This document shows, piece by piece, positions 41,066 to 48,793 of a DNA stretch of 56,402 bases. Under the pieces are notes generated by a model that was not told the DNA's origin, did no database searches, and saw nothing but the letters and a program-made list of their open reading frames with translations. Made by a program: the position numbers and the translations under genes. This stretch comes from Cryobacterium fucosi. GTDB lineage: Bacteria > Actinomycetota > Actinomycetes > Actinomycetales > Microbacteriaceae. The first letter of the stretch is position 1. Every line of letters starts with the position of its first letter. The stretch covers positions 1-56,402 of the forward strand of contig NZ_SOHH01000024.1 in the NCBI RefSeq assembly GCF_004403515.1. Reading direction: 5' to 3'.

Positions 41066-42889
41066 ATGGCTGATTACAATCGCCCCACTGCCGACCGGCA
41101 CGCCCCAACCGGACGCAGCACCGAATCTGACGCCACCGGCCCCTCCATGCTCGAAACGCCGACCGAGAACCTTGACGGCGCGGCCCCCCGGAGCCGGTCG
41201 GTGTCCGAGACCGCCTCGATCCCGGTCCTCTCGCTCAGCAACGAGCCCGAGCTGGTGCTCCGTGCCGTCGATGCCCGCACCCGCCGCTTCGACCGTGATG
41301 ACCTCGTCGTGCGCAAGGGCGAGATCGCCCTGGTCAACGGCCACTTCACCCCGCGCGAATCCATGGTCAAAGACCTGCTCGCCGTCGCCGGCGCGCTCGA
41401 CCTGGCCGGAATCGACTTCCTGCTCGTGCGCGGCGACCACGACCGCCCGGTCATCGCCGTCGACCGCAAACGCCGCAAGCAGCTCACCCGAATCCTCGCC
41501 GCCGCGTTCGCCAATGAGCCCTTTTACGCGAAGCCGCTCGACGGGGACCTGACCCAGCCGCTGCTGCTCGCCGACGGCGCCCTCGCGACGCTGCGGGGGT
41601 CATCCGTCTTCCGGGTCTACCGTCCACGGATCGAGCCGATCGGGCGGCTCCGCTACGGCGCGGAGACCGCCTTCCAATTCGAGCTGTGGTACTTCGGTGA
41701 GGACGAGATCGTCGCGCCGGTCGAGAACTCGCTGATGCGCACCCGGATGCCGCGCGGCGAGGCCCGCGAGACCACGATCGCCCTGTTCGGGCGCAGCTGG
41801 CGCACCCTGCAGCACATGTTCGACGACCTGGCCAGTGACATCAGCTTCGACATCGACCTGGTCTTCTCCTGGGTCGACGGTTCGTCCAGCGACTTCCAGC
41901 GCGAGCGGGCCAAGCGCATGCAGGCCTACGTCGTCGGCGAGGGCGACGAGTCCGACGCCCGGTTCCGCCAGATCGACGAACTCAAGTACGCGCTGCGCAG
42001 CGTCTACATGTTCGCGCCGTGGGTGCGCCGCATCTTCATCGCCACGGATTCGCCCGCGCCGGAGTGGCTGGCCGAGCATCCGCGCGTCACCATCATGCGC
42101 AGCGAGGACTTCTTCCCCGACACCAGCGCGCTGCCGACGCACAATTCGCACGCGGTCGAAAGCCAGCTGCACCACATCCCCGGACTGTCCGAGCATTTCC
42201 TCTATTCCAATGACGACATGTTCTTCGGCCGCCCGGTCGGCCCTGAGCTCTTCTTCTCTCCGGGCGGCATCACCAAGTTCGTCGAGGCGTCCACCCGGAT
42301 CGGCCTCGGCGACAACGACCCGACCCGGAGCGGATTCGAGAACGCGGCCAGGGTCAACCGGGCGCTGCTGCGCGAACGGTTCGGCAAGGTCACCACGCGC
42401 CACCTCGAGCACACGGCCGCACCGCTGCGCAAGAGCGTGCTGCGCGAACTCGAGGCCGAGTTCCCCGAAGACTTCGCCCGCACCGCGGCCAGCCGGTTCC
42501 GCTCGGCGACCGACATCTCGGTCACGAATTCGCTCTACCACTACTACGCCCTGATGACCGGGCGCGCGGTGGAGCAGACCAAGGCGCGGTCGCTCTACAT
42601 CGAGACCACGCTCAAGCTGGCGCTGCGCCAGATGAACAAGCTGCGCAAACGCCGCGACCAGGACATGTTCTGCCTCAACGACGGCAGCTTCCCCGAGATC
42701 TCCGACGACGTGCGACGCGCCGCCGTGACCGACTTCCTGGAGCGCTACTTCCCGATCGTGGCGCCGTGGGAGCGGGAAAGCCAGGCGAACGGCCGGCTCA
42801 GCGTCGGCTCGTCGGCGACTAGCTCAGAACCCGGATCGGCATGGTCATCGGCGGCTCACGGAACGCTGGCAGAGTACCCGCGGGCATGA
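41066..42889 (+). CDS. Stealth family protein (sugar-phosphate transferase)
   Basis: This 607-residue protein shows Stealth conserved regions in order. CR1 is [13 protein letters not shown] (about 262-274). CR2 is [28 protein letters not shown] with [30 protein letters not shown] (about 303-390). CR3 and CR4 follow, including [15 protein letters not shown] and the tail QDMFCLND. These proteins transfer hexose-1-phosphate to glycans and include bacterial capsule phosphotransferases and the human GlcNAc-1-phosphotransferase. The first 190 residues carry an additional nucleotidyl-like domain with the motif [13 protein letters not shown] 41066 follows AGAGGAGG. The 3' end overlaps the convergent phosphoesterase gene by about 71 nt. 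Confidence 0.92.
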   Translation: MADYNRPTADRHAPTGRSTESDATGPSMLETPTENLDGAAPRSRSVSETASIPVLSLSNEPELVLRAVDARTRRFDRDDLVVRKGEIALVNGHFTPRESMVKDLLAVAGALDLAGIDFLLVRGDHDRPVIAVDRKRRKQLTRILAAAFANEPFYAKPLDGDLTQPLLLADGALATLRGSSVFRVYRPRIEPIGRLRYGAETAFQFELWYFGEDEIVAPVENSLMRTRMPRGEARETTIALFGRSWRTLQHMFDDLASDISFDIDLVFSWVDGSSSDFQRERAKRMQAYVVGEGDESDARFRQIDELKYALRSVYMFAPWVRRIFIATDSPAPEWLAEHPRVTIMRSEDFFPDTSALPTHNSHAVESQLHHIPGLSEHFLYSNDDMFFGRPVGPELFFSPGGITKFVEASTRIGLGDNDPTRSGFENAARVNRALLRERFGKVTTRHLEHTAAPLRKSVLRELEAEFPEDFARTAASRFRSATDISVTNSLYHYYALMTGRAVEQTKARSLYIETTLKLALRQMNKLRKRRDQDMFCLNDGSFPEISDDVRRAAVTDFLERYFPIVAPWERESQANGRLSVGSSATSSEPGSAWSSAAHGTLAEYPRA

Positions 42890-43757
42890 TCTCGACGCCG
42901 GAGTCGGCCAGCCGCCTGCTGGTCTCGGCGGCGTCGATGTACTCCAGTGCGGGGTAGCTGCCGAGCGGCACCACCGAGTGCAGCACCGTGTCCGCGTAGA
43001 CGTGCACGAGGTTGAAGGTGCGTGCGCCGTCCTGCCCGCGGGTGCCGCCGACCGGAACGTTGAGATCCTGGGTGTAGCAGGTGGCCGACGCGACCGACAC
43101 GGGGATGCCGGCGAACATCGCCGTCGACGAATAGTGCAGGTGACCGGCGAGGATGCTGCGCACGTCTGTGCCGCGGAGCACCCGGGCGAGGGCGGCCTGG
43201 CCGCGCAGCTCGACCGAGACGGCCAGGTCGAGAACACTGGGGACGGGCGGGTGGTGCATGGCGAGAATGGTGCCGTCCGGCGCGGGCACGCTGAGCTCCC
43301 GCCCCAGCCAGGCCAGCTGGGCCTCGCTCACGGCGCCGTAGTGGTGGCCGGGAACCGAGGTGTCCAGGGTGATCACGCGCAGTCCGCCGATGAAGTCGAC
43401 GTGGTCGATCGGCGCGGTGGACGCCGGCTCGCCGAGAAGCGTCGTGCGGAACGCCGACCGGTCGTCGTGATTGCCCATCACCCAGATCACCCGGGAGCCG
43501 AGTCTGGCCGCGGCCGGCTCGACGATGGAACGCAGCATGCGGTAGGCATCCGGCTCACCCTTGTCGGCGAGATCGCCGGTGATGATGATGGCCTCCGGCC
43601 GCCCGGTCGAGGCCTCGACCTCGGCGAACAGCCCGGCGAGATGCGCGGCACTGTCGACCCGGTCGTACAGGCGGTCGCCGCGCGCGAGCAGGTGCGTGTC
43701 ACTGAGGTGAAGCAGGAAATGGTCCGGACTGGGGTATTCGGCCGTGCGAATGTTCAC
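42819..43757 (-). CDS. Metallophosphoesterase, CpdA-like
   Basis: This 312-residue calcineurin-type phosphoesterase has the five metal blocks in order: LSDTHL, GDLADKG, GNHDD, HHPP and GHLH. The arrangement is that of 3',5'-cyclic-nucleotide phosphodiesterase CpdA and related actinobacterial enzymes. Its substrate could be cAMP or a phosphodiester of the envelope. GTG 43757 has GGAAG about 5 nt upstream; GTG 43787 would add ten residues. It is convergent with the Stealth gene. Confidence 0.88.
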   Translation of the reverse strand: MNIRTAEYPSPDHFLLHLSDTHLLARGDRLYDRVDSAAHLAGLFAEVEASTGRPEAIIITGDLADKGEPDAYRMLRSIVEPAAARLGSRVIWVMGNHDDRSAFRTTLLGEPASTAPIDHVDFIGGLRVITLDTSVPGHHYGAVSEAQLAWLGRELSVPAPDGTILAMHHPPVPSVLDLAVSVELRGQAALARVLRGTDVRSILAGHLHYSSTAMFAGIPVSVASATCYTQDLNVPVGGTRGQDGARTFNLVHVYADTVLHSVVPLGSYPALEYIDAAETSRRLADSGVEIMPAGTLPAFREPPMTMPIRVLS

Positions 43758-43866
43758 GGAGCTTCCATTCGTTGGTACTCGGAGCACTCTTCCTTGAGTG
43801 CGCTGACGCTACTCCGTATATTCGATCAGTAGTTCTTGAACATCCGGTGTACGCCACGCGAACGAC

Positions 43867-43912
43867 GCGGAAGGGGCCCGGAGGAAAACCCCCGGGCCCG
43901 ACCGCTTTCCGC
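43867..43912. terminator. Hairpin between phosphoesterase and small-protein genes
   Basis: GGGCCCGG (43874-43881) pairs with CCGGGCCC (43892-43899), and outer GCGGAA pairs with TTCCGC (43907-43912). It lies downstream of the 71-residue minus-strand gene. Confidence 0.55.
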
Positions 43913-43951
43913 TTCGAGGACACGGGCCTGCGGTCGCGGCGGAGGGGCGGC

Positions 43952-44167
43952 TCAGGGGTGGGTCAGGCCGGGGGCAGAGCCTGGCAGGCTCGGCCTGTCG
44001 ATCTCGTCCTGCTCGTACGGCTCGATCTGCTCATTGGATGCGTCGGCGGCGCGCCGACGTTCCGCCTCGAAGTCGCCCTCGAGTCCGGTGAAGCCGCCCA
44101 GGCCGAAGCCGTGCCTGCCCCCGGATTTCCGGCCGGTCCGTGTCCGGCCCCAGTGCCAGTTGAACAT
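43952..44167 (-). CDS. Small hypothetical protein (71 aa)
   Basis: This 71-residue protein begins MFNWHWGRTRTGRKSGGRHG, a Trp/Arg/Gly-rich start, followed by an acidic polar C-terminal half. GGGAG lies 2-6 nt before ATG 44167 and a hairpin follows the stop. These signals, and the lack of any other candidate in the 474-bp gap between 43788 and 44261, support it. No family is recognised. Confidence 0.45.
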   Translation of the reverse strand: MFNWHWGRTRTGRKSGGRHGFGLGGFTGLEGDFEAERRRAADASNEQIEPYEQDEIDRPSLPGSAPGLTHP

Positions 44168-44261
44168 TCTCCCAAGCTACGCCGCCGAAGCGCCGAGTCA
44201 AGGGGTTTTCCGCACGCTGTGCGCGAACGACGGGCGGATGCCGGGGGCCGGGTGATGGGTT

Positions 44262-45128
44262 GTGCCCTCAGGCATGCGAAGCTGGAATGTGCGCACCACG
44301 TCGACCACCAGCCCCCTCCGTTATGTCGTGGGTGCTTTCTGCTCGATCGCGGTCTTAATCGTGATCTACCTGTTTTCGGTGCGCACCCTCGCCGGCCAGA
44401 CCATGGACCAGCTCGCGTTCGACGGGGCGGAGTTCGGCCGGCGCAGCGTGACCCCGTTCACCCAGCAGGTGCTCGATGCGCTGCCGATGGTGTCCGTGAT
44501 CGCGGGAGTGGTGATCACCGGCATCCTCACCGCCGTTCGTCGCAACCTGCGCACTCTGATCGTGGCGGTCGGCTCGGCGGTCGGTGCGGTGCTGACCACC
44601 CAGGTGCTCAAGGGCTGGCTGCTGACCCGGCCGGACCTCGGGGTCGACGGCTACGCGGGCAATTCGTTCCCGTCGGGGCATACGACCGTGGCCGCCGCAT
44701 CCGCCCTCGCCGTCTTCCTCGTCTCCAGCCCTCGGACCCGCTGGCTGACCGCCCTTGCGGGCACGTCCTTCGCGCTCATCGCGGGCGTGTCGACCCTCGC
44801 GAACGGCTGGCACCGGCCGAGCGACGTGATCGCGGCCCTGCTCGTCGTCGCGGTGTGGGGGTGCGCCGGCGGTGTCGCGCTGACCGTGTGGCGCGGCGAC
44901 GACCCGACCACCATGAAGGCTCCGCCGGCCGCCGGCGCCCGGATTCAGCTGAGGATCCTGGTGCCGTTCCTCGTGGTCGCCGTGTCGGCGTTCCTGGTCA
45001 CCTACTTCCAGGCGTTCGGATCGACGCCCGGGCCGCCGATCGCGTACATCGGCGGGGTGTCGGCGATCATCGCGGCCGGTTTCACCGTGGCGCTCACCGC
45101 AACCCGGCTGTTCTCCCGCCTGCCCTGA
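44262..45128 (+). CDS. PAP2 family phosphatase
   Basis: This 288-residue membrane phosphatase has about six helices. The three catalytic motifs are KGWLLTRPD (about 124-132), SFPSGHTT (about 141-148, with the proton-donating His) and WHRPSDVIAA (about 187-196, with the nucleophilic His). The substrate may be undecaprenyl diphosphate or phosphatidic acid. The start is uncertain: GTG 44262 or ATG 44274. It lies upstream of the type III PKS operon on the same strand, separated by 141 nt, so cotranscription is possible but unproven. Confidence 0.9.
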   Translation: MPSGMRSWNVRTTSTTSPLRYVVGAFCSIAVLIVIYLFSVRTLAGQTMDQLAFDGAEFGRRSVTPFTQQVLDALPMVSVIAGVVITGILTAVRRNLRTLIVAVGSAVGAVLTTQVLKGWLLTRPDLGVDGYAGNSFPSGHTTVAAASALAVFLVSSPRTRWLTALAGTSFALIAGVSTLANGWHRPSDVIAALLVVAVWGCAGGVALTVWRGDDPTTMKAPPAAGARIQLRILVPFLVVAVSAFLVTYFQAFGSTPGPPIAYIGGVSAIIAAGFTVALTATRLFSRLP

Positions 45129-45269
45129 CCCTCTCTCACCGCGGCGCCGGGCCGCGGCGGCCTGCAGGATGCGTCCAGGCGGAACCTCCCGGCCTGTCAC
45201 GGTTTATGGGCCTATCACGGGGGTATATGGGGGTGTGCCGGTGCGGGGGTGCGTGTAACACTGGGAGCT

Positions 45270-46541
45270 ATGCCCGTCACTCTCAGAGCGCTGCAGACCG
45301 TCGTCCCCCCGACAATCCTGGTGCAGGACCAGGTGCGCGACGTGTTCGCGGCCCAGCCGGGGCTGAGCCGCCTGGCCCAACGCCTGGTGACGGCGTCCTT
45401 CAACCTCTCGGGAATCGATCGTCGGCACACCGTGATCGACGAGCTCACCCTCGACTCGGACACCGCCGACCCGCAGTTCTTCGACGCGGCCACGCAGCGG
45501 CTGCTCATGCCGGGCACCCGGGTACGCAACGAGCTCTACATCGTCGAGGCGACCAAACTGTTCGTCGAGGCAGGGCGCCGGGCGCTCGCCGCCTGCCCAG
45601 ACATCGAGGCCGCCGACGTCACGCACGTCGTCACCGTGTCGTGCACCGGCTTCTATGCCCCCGGGCCCGACTACATGCTCGTGCGCGAACTGGGGCTGAG
45701 CCCGGCGACGCAGCGCTACCACCTCGGTTTCATGGGCTGTTACGCGTCGATGCCCGCCCTGCGCACGGCGAAGCAGTTCGTCGAGGCCGACCCGGACGCG
45801 GTCGTGCTCGTCGTCAGCGCCGAGCTGTGCTCGCTGCACCTGCGCACCTCGGACGACCCGGACACGATCGTCGCGTCGTCCTTGTTCTCCGACGGCGCCG
45901 CGGCCGGTCTCGTGAGCACCCGTGTTCCGCGGCGGGGGGAGAAGGCTCTGAACCTCGACCTGTTCGAGACCGTGATCACCCCGGTCGGCGAGGGCGACAT
46001 GGCGTGGAAGATCGGCGACGAAGGCTTCGAAATGGTGCTGAGCACGTATGTGCCGCACATCATCGACGAACACATCGAAGCGGCCCTCGCGCCGCTCTTC
46101 GCCCGGGATGAGTCGCTCATGGCCGAGCTGGCGCCGCCCGCCGCGGAGCCGGAGCGTGAACTGGTGGGGGCAGCCGTCGGCGGGCCGGGGTCGACGCCGA
46201 TCGGGGCGCCGGCCGCCGTGCCTGCCGGGAGGTCTGCCGGGACTCCGGCGGGGGTCGCCGCAGCGACCCTGAGTTCGGCGATCGCGCACTGGGCGATCCA
46301 CCCGGGCGGGCGCAGCATCTTGGACAAGACCGAAGCCAAGCTCGGGCTGAGCGAGGCGCAGCTCGTGCCCTCCCGGGAGACCCTGCGCCAGTACGGGAAT
46401 ATGAGTAGCGCCACGGTTCTGTTCGTGCTCAAGGCCATCCTCGACGCCCCGGCCACGGCCGACGGGGAGCGGGTCTGCGCGATGGCGTTCGGGCCGGGGC
46501 TCACCGTCGAGTCCGGGCTGATGACCGTCACCGCCGGCTAG
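45270..46541 (+). CDS. Type III polyketide synthase
   Basis: This 423-residue chalcone/stilbene-synthase-fold enzyme condenses acyl-CoA starters with malonyl- or methylmalonyl-CoA. The catalytic triad is C157 in GFMGCYAS, H344 in WAIHPGG and N377 in YGNMSS. VTVSCTGFYAPGPDYMLV is a bacterial alkylresorcinol/alkylpyrone-type segment. Residues about 288-333 are an Ala/Gly/Pro-rich insertion absent from usual family members, just before the segment carrying the catalytic His. ATG 45270 follows GGGAG. It forms an operon with a methyltransferase 6 nt downstream and an FAD monooxygenase. Confidence 0.93.
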   Translation: MPVTLRALQTVVPPTILVQDQVRDVFAAQPGLSRLAQRLVTASFNLSGIDRRHTVIDELTLDSDTADPQFFDAATQRLLMPGTRVRNELYIVEATKLFVEAGRRALAACPDIEAADVTHVVTVSCTGFYAPGPDYMLVRELGLSPATQRYHLGFMGCYASMPALRTAKQFVEADPDAVVLVVSAELCSLHLRTSDDPDTIVASSLFSDGAAAGLVSTRVPRRGEKALNLDLFETVITPVGEGDMAWKIGDEGFEMVLSTYVPHIIDEHIEAALAPLFARDESLMAELAPPAAEPERELVGAAVGGPGSTPIGAPAAVPAGRSAGTPAGVAAATLSSAIAHWAIHPGGRSILDKTEAKLGLSEAQLVPSRETLRQYGNMSSATVLFVLKAILDAPATADGERVCAMAFGPGLTVESGLMTVTAG

Positions 46542-46547
46542 GCGACC

Positions 46548-47441
46548 GTGGGCATCCCGTCGCTGCGGCTGCGCGCGAGCGACGCCGTCGAGCTGATGGA
46601 CGACCCGGATTGCGACCGGGAGCGGCTCGACCGCACCTACGCGAACTTCCGGCTCGTGAACGCGGTCGTGTCGGGCTGGCGCGAGATCTACCGGCGTGAG
46701 ATCCGCCCGGCGCTGTCCACGACCGTGGAGCGCACCCTCCTGGATGTCGGGTCGGGCGGCGGAGACGTCGCCCGTTCGCTCGCTCGTTGGGCTGCCCGTG
46801 ACGGGTTGCGACTGGCCGTGACCGCGATCGACCCGGATGCGCGGGCGCACGCCTACGCGACCGGCCTGCCTCCGTTGCCGAGGCTCACGTTCCGGCGGGC
46901 GCTGAGCTCCGAGCTGGTCGGCGAGGGCGCGCGCTTCGACTTCGTCGTCTCCAACCACGTGCTGCACCACCTGACCGCCGCGCAACTCGGCGGCCTGCTC
47001 GTCGACTCTGAGCGGCTGGCCGCCGGCCGGGTACTGCACGGCGACATCGAACGCAGCCGCTTCGCCTACCTCGGCTTCGGCCTGGCCACCTGGCCGTTCT
47101 TCCGCCGCTCGTTCATCCGAGACGACGGCCTCACCTCGATCCGGCGTAGTTTCACCGCGGCCGAGCTGCGCGCCGTCGTCCCTCCCGGCTGGCGGGTGAG
47201 CCGGGAACGGCCGTCGCGCCTCGTGCTGCGCTGGGCGCCGCCCCCGTCCCCGCCGGCATCCGCGTCGCCCTCCCCGCCGAGATCTACCTCTTCGGTCGAA
47301 CCCGCCCCGCACACCGGGCGGGCTCGACCGGAAAGGTCGATCTCGATCGGGGAGCGGGCAGCCTCGGGTGCGGGGGCCGGGGTAACGGGGGCCGGAGTAA
47401 CGGGGGTCGGGGCGCCGGGCGCCCGGGCTGCGGATGCGTGA
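46548..47441 (+). CDS. Class I SAM-dependent methyltransferase of the PKS cluster
   Basis: In this 297-residue protein the SAM-binding motif LLDVGSGGGDVARSLARW is near residues 64-81. An acidic residue follows in TAIDPDARA (about 91-99), and FDFVVSNHVLHHL is near 125-137. Residues from about 228 onward are low complexity. The DNA coding for residues 244-266 is palindromic repeat family B, so the native protein probably ended earlier and was extended through the repeat. The likely job is O- or C-methylation of the PKS product. GTG 46548 is the start and the gene overlaps the monooxygenase by 8 nt. Confidence 0.88.
   Translation: MGIPSLRLRASDAVELMDDPDCDRERLDRTYANFRLVNAVVSGWREIYRREIRPALSTTVERTLLDVGSGGGDVARSLARWAARDGLRLAVTAIDPDARAHAYATGLPPLPRLTFRRALSSELVGEGARFDFVVSNHVLHHLTAAQLGGLLVDSERLAAGRVLHGDIERSRFAYLGFGLATWPFFRRSFIRDDGLTSIRRSFTAAELRAVVPPGWRVSRERPSRLVLRWAPPPSPPASASPSPPRSTSSVEPAPHTGRARPERSISIGERAASGAGAGVTGAGVTGVGAPGARAADA
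47279..47344. repeat. Palindromic repeat family B, copy inside the methyltransferase frame
   Basis: The 25-bp arms (47279-47303 and 47320-47344, core CTTCGGTCGA / TCGACCGGAAAG) have a 16-nt spacer. The spacer length matches that of the copy at 31105-31170. Confidence 0.88.
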
Positions 47442-48567
47442 CGTCATCGTCGTCGGTGGGGGGCCGGTCGGAATCCTGCTGGCCGGGCTGCTCGCCGTGC
47501 GCGGCCTCGACGTCGAGGTGCTGGAGCAGCGGAGTGAGCCGTCGATGCGTTCCCGGGCCATCGGCATCCACCCGCCGTCGCTCCGGGCGCTGCGGCAGCT
47601 CGGCGTCGCGGAGACGATCATCGAGGGCGCGGTCCGTATCAGCGGCGGCGAGGTGCGGTCCGGCGGGCGACGCCTCGGTCGGCTGAGGTTCGCCGAGACC
47701 GCCGACCGCTATGAGCGTGTCATCTCGCTGCCCCAGTACGAGACCGAGGCGGTGCTGCGCGCCCGGTTCGCGGAGCTCCGGCCGGGCGGGTTCCGCGGTG
47801 GCGTGACCGTGACCGGGGTGCACGACCGGGGCGACCGGGTCGCACTCGACGTCGCCCCCGATGTGGGCGAGACCCTCGAGGCGCGCTATGTCGTGGCGGC
47901 CGACGGCGCCCGCAGCCTGGTGCGCGACCTGCTCGGCATCCGTTGCACCGCCCGCACCGGCGGCGAAACCTACCTGATGAGCGACTTCGCCGACACCGGC
48001 GAGCACGGCGGTGAGGCGGTCCTGTTCTTCGAGCGGGGCGGGGTGGTCGAGTCGTTCCCGCTGCCCGGCGGCCGGCGCCGGTGGGTGGCGATGACCCCGG
48101 CTCTGCTGACGGATGCGACGAGCGGTGACCTTGCAACCCTCGTCCGCACCCGCACCGGCATCGAGCTGCCCCCGTCGGAGTCGGCCGCGAGCTCCTTCGC
48201 CGTGCAGCAGCGACTGGCCAGGCGGCTGGTGGCCGGGCGGGTCGTGCTGGTCGGAGACGCAGCCCATCAGATCAGCCCGATCGGCGGCCAGGGGATGAAC
48301 CTCGGCTGGCTCGACGCGCTGCAGCTCGCCCCCGCGCTGGAACGGGCGATCCGCGAACCGGATGCCGCGGCATCCGTTCTCGCCGACTACGACCGTCGCC
48401 GCCGACGCAGCGCCCGGATGGCCGCGCGGCAGGCCGGCTTCAACATGGCGATGGGGCGTCCGGCGGACGGCCTGCGCCTCCGGGCGCGGAACGGCCTCGT
48501 GCGCGCGCTCGCGGTGCCGCCGGCGAGCGCGATCCTCGCCCGCGCGTTCACGATGCGCTGGCTCTAG
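47434..48567 (+). CDS. FAD-dependent monooxygenase of the PKS cluster
   Basis: This 377-residue PHBH/UbiH-type flavoprotein hydroxylase has the dinucleotide motif VVGGGPVGILLAG (about 6-18), the NAD(P)H-site segment VVAADGARSLVRDLLG (about 154-169), and the FAD pyrophosphate motif GDAAHQISPIGGQGMNLG (274-291). It would hydroxylate an aromatic ring, for example turning a resorcinol-type product into a hydroquinone or quinone. It overlaps the methyltransferase gene by 8 nt, so translation is probably coupled. A short GC hairpin (near 48569-48584) follows its stop. Confidence 0.92.
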   Translation: MRDVIVVGGGPVGILLAGLLAVRGLDVEVLEQRSEPSMRSRAIGIHPPSLRALRQLGVAETIIEGAVRISGGEVRSGGRRLGRLRFAETADRYERVISLPQYETEAVLRARFAELRPGGFRGGVTVTGVHDRGDRVALDVAPDVGETLEARYVVAADGARSLVRDLLGIRCTARTGGETYLMSDFADTGEHGGEAVLFFERGGVVESFPLPGGRRRWVAMTPALLTDATSGDLATLVRTRTGIELPPSESAASSFAVQQRLARRLVAGRVVLVGDAAHQISPIGGQGMNLGWLDALQLAPALERAIREPDAAASVLADYDRRRRRSARMAARQAGFNMAMGRPADGLRLRARNGLVRALAVPPASAILARAFTMRWL

Positions 48568-48645
48568 CCGGGTACCCCCGGCTGAACCCCGGCCAACCCG
48601 GTCGCCCGCTCTTCCTCACCGACCCATGGTTCAGCGCTGCGTCTC

Positions 48646-48740
48646 ATGCATAACTCCTGCAATCCGAACGCCCGGCACCGGACTCGCCCGAAATCCCGGG
48701 GCCGGGATCGGCCACAGGCAGAAATAGCAGGAGTTACGCA
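48646..48740. repeat. Palindromic repeat family C, copy 1
   Basis: The left arm at 48646-48666 contains TGCATAACTCCTGCAATCCG. The right arm at 48725-48740 reads TAGCAGGAGTTACGCA, an imperfect reverse complement. Copy 2 is at 55901-55996. The 226-bp gap between genes holds nothing else I recognise. Confidence 0.85.
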
Positions 48741-48793
48741 GGTGAGGCTCGCCAGACTTCGGCGCAGCATCGGGGAGTCGCGGTCGCGGTGGC

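Noticed and set aside
45204-47621. 805-codon minus-strand frame opposite the PKS operon
   Set aside because: Antisense of PKS and methyltransferase genes whose catalytic residues are intact on the plus strand.
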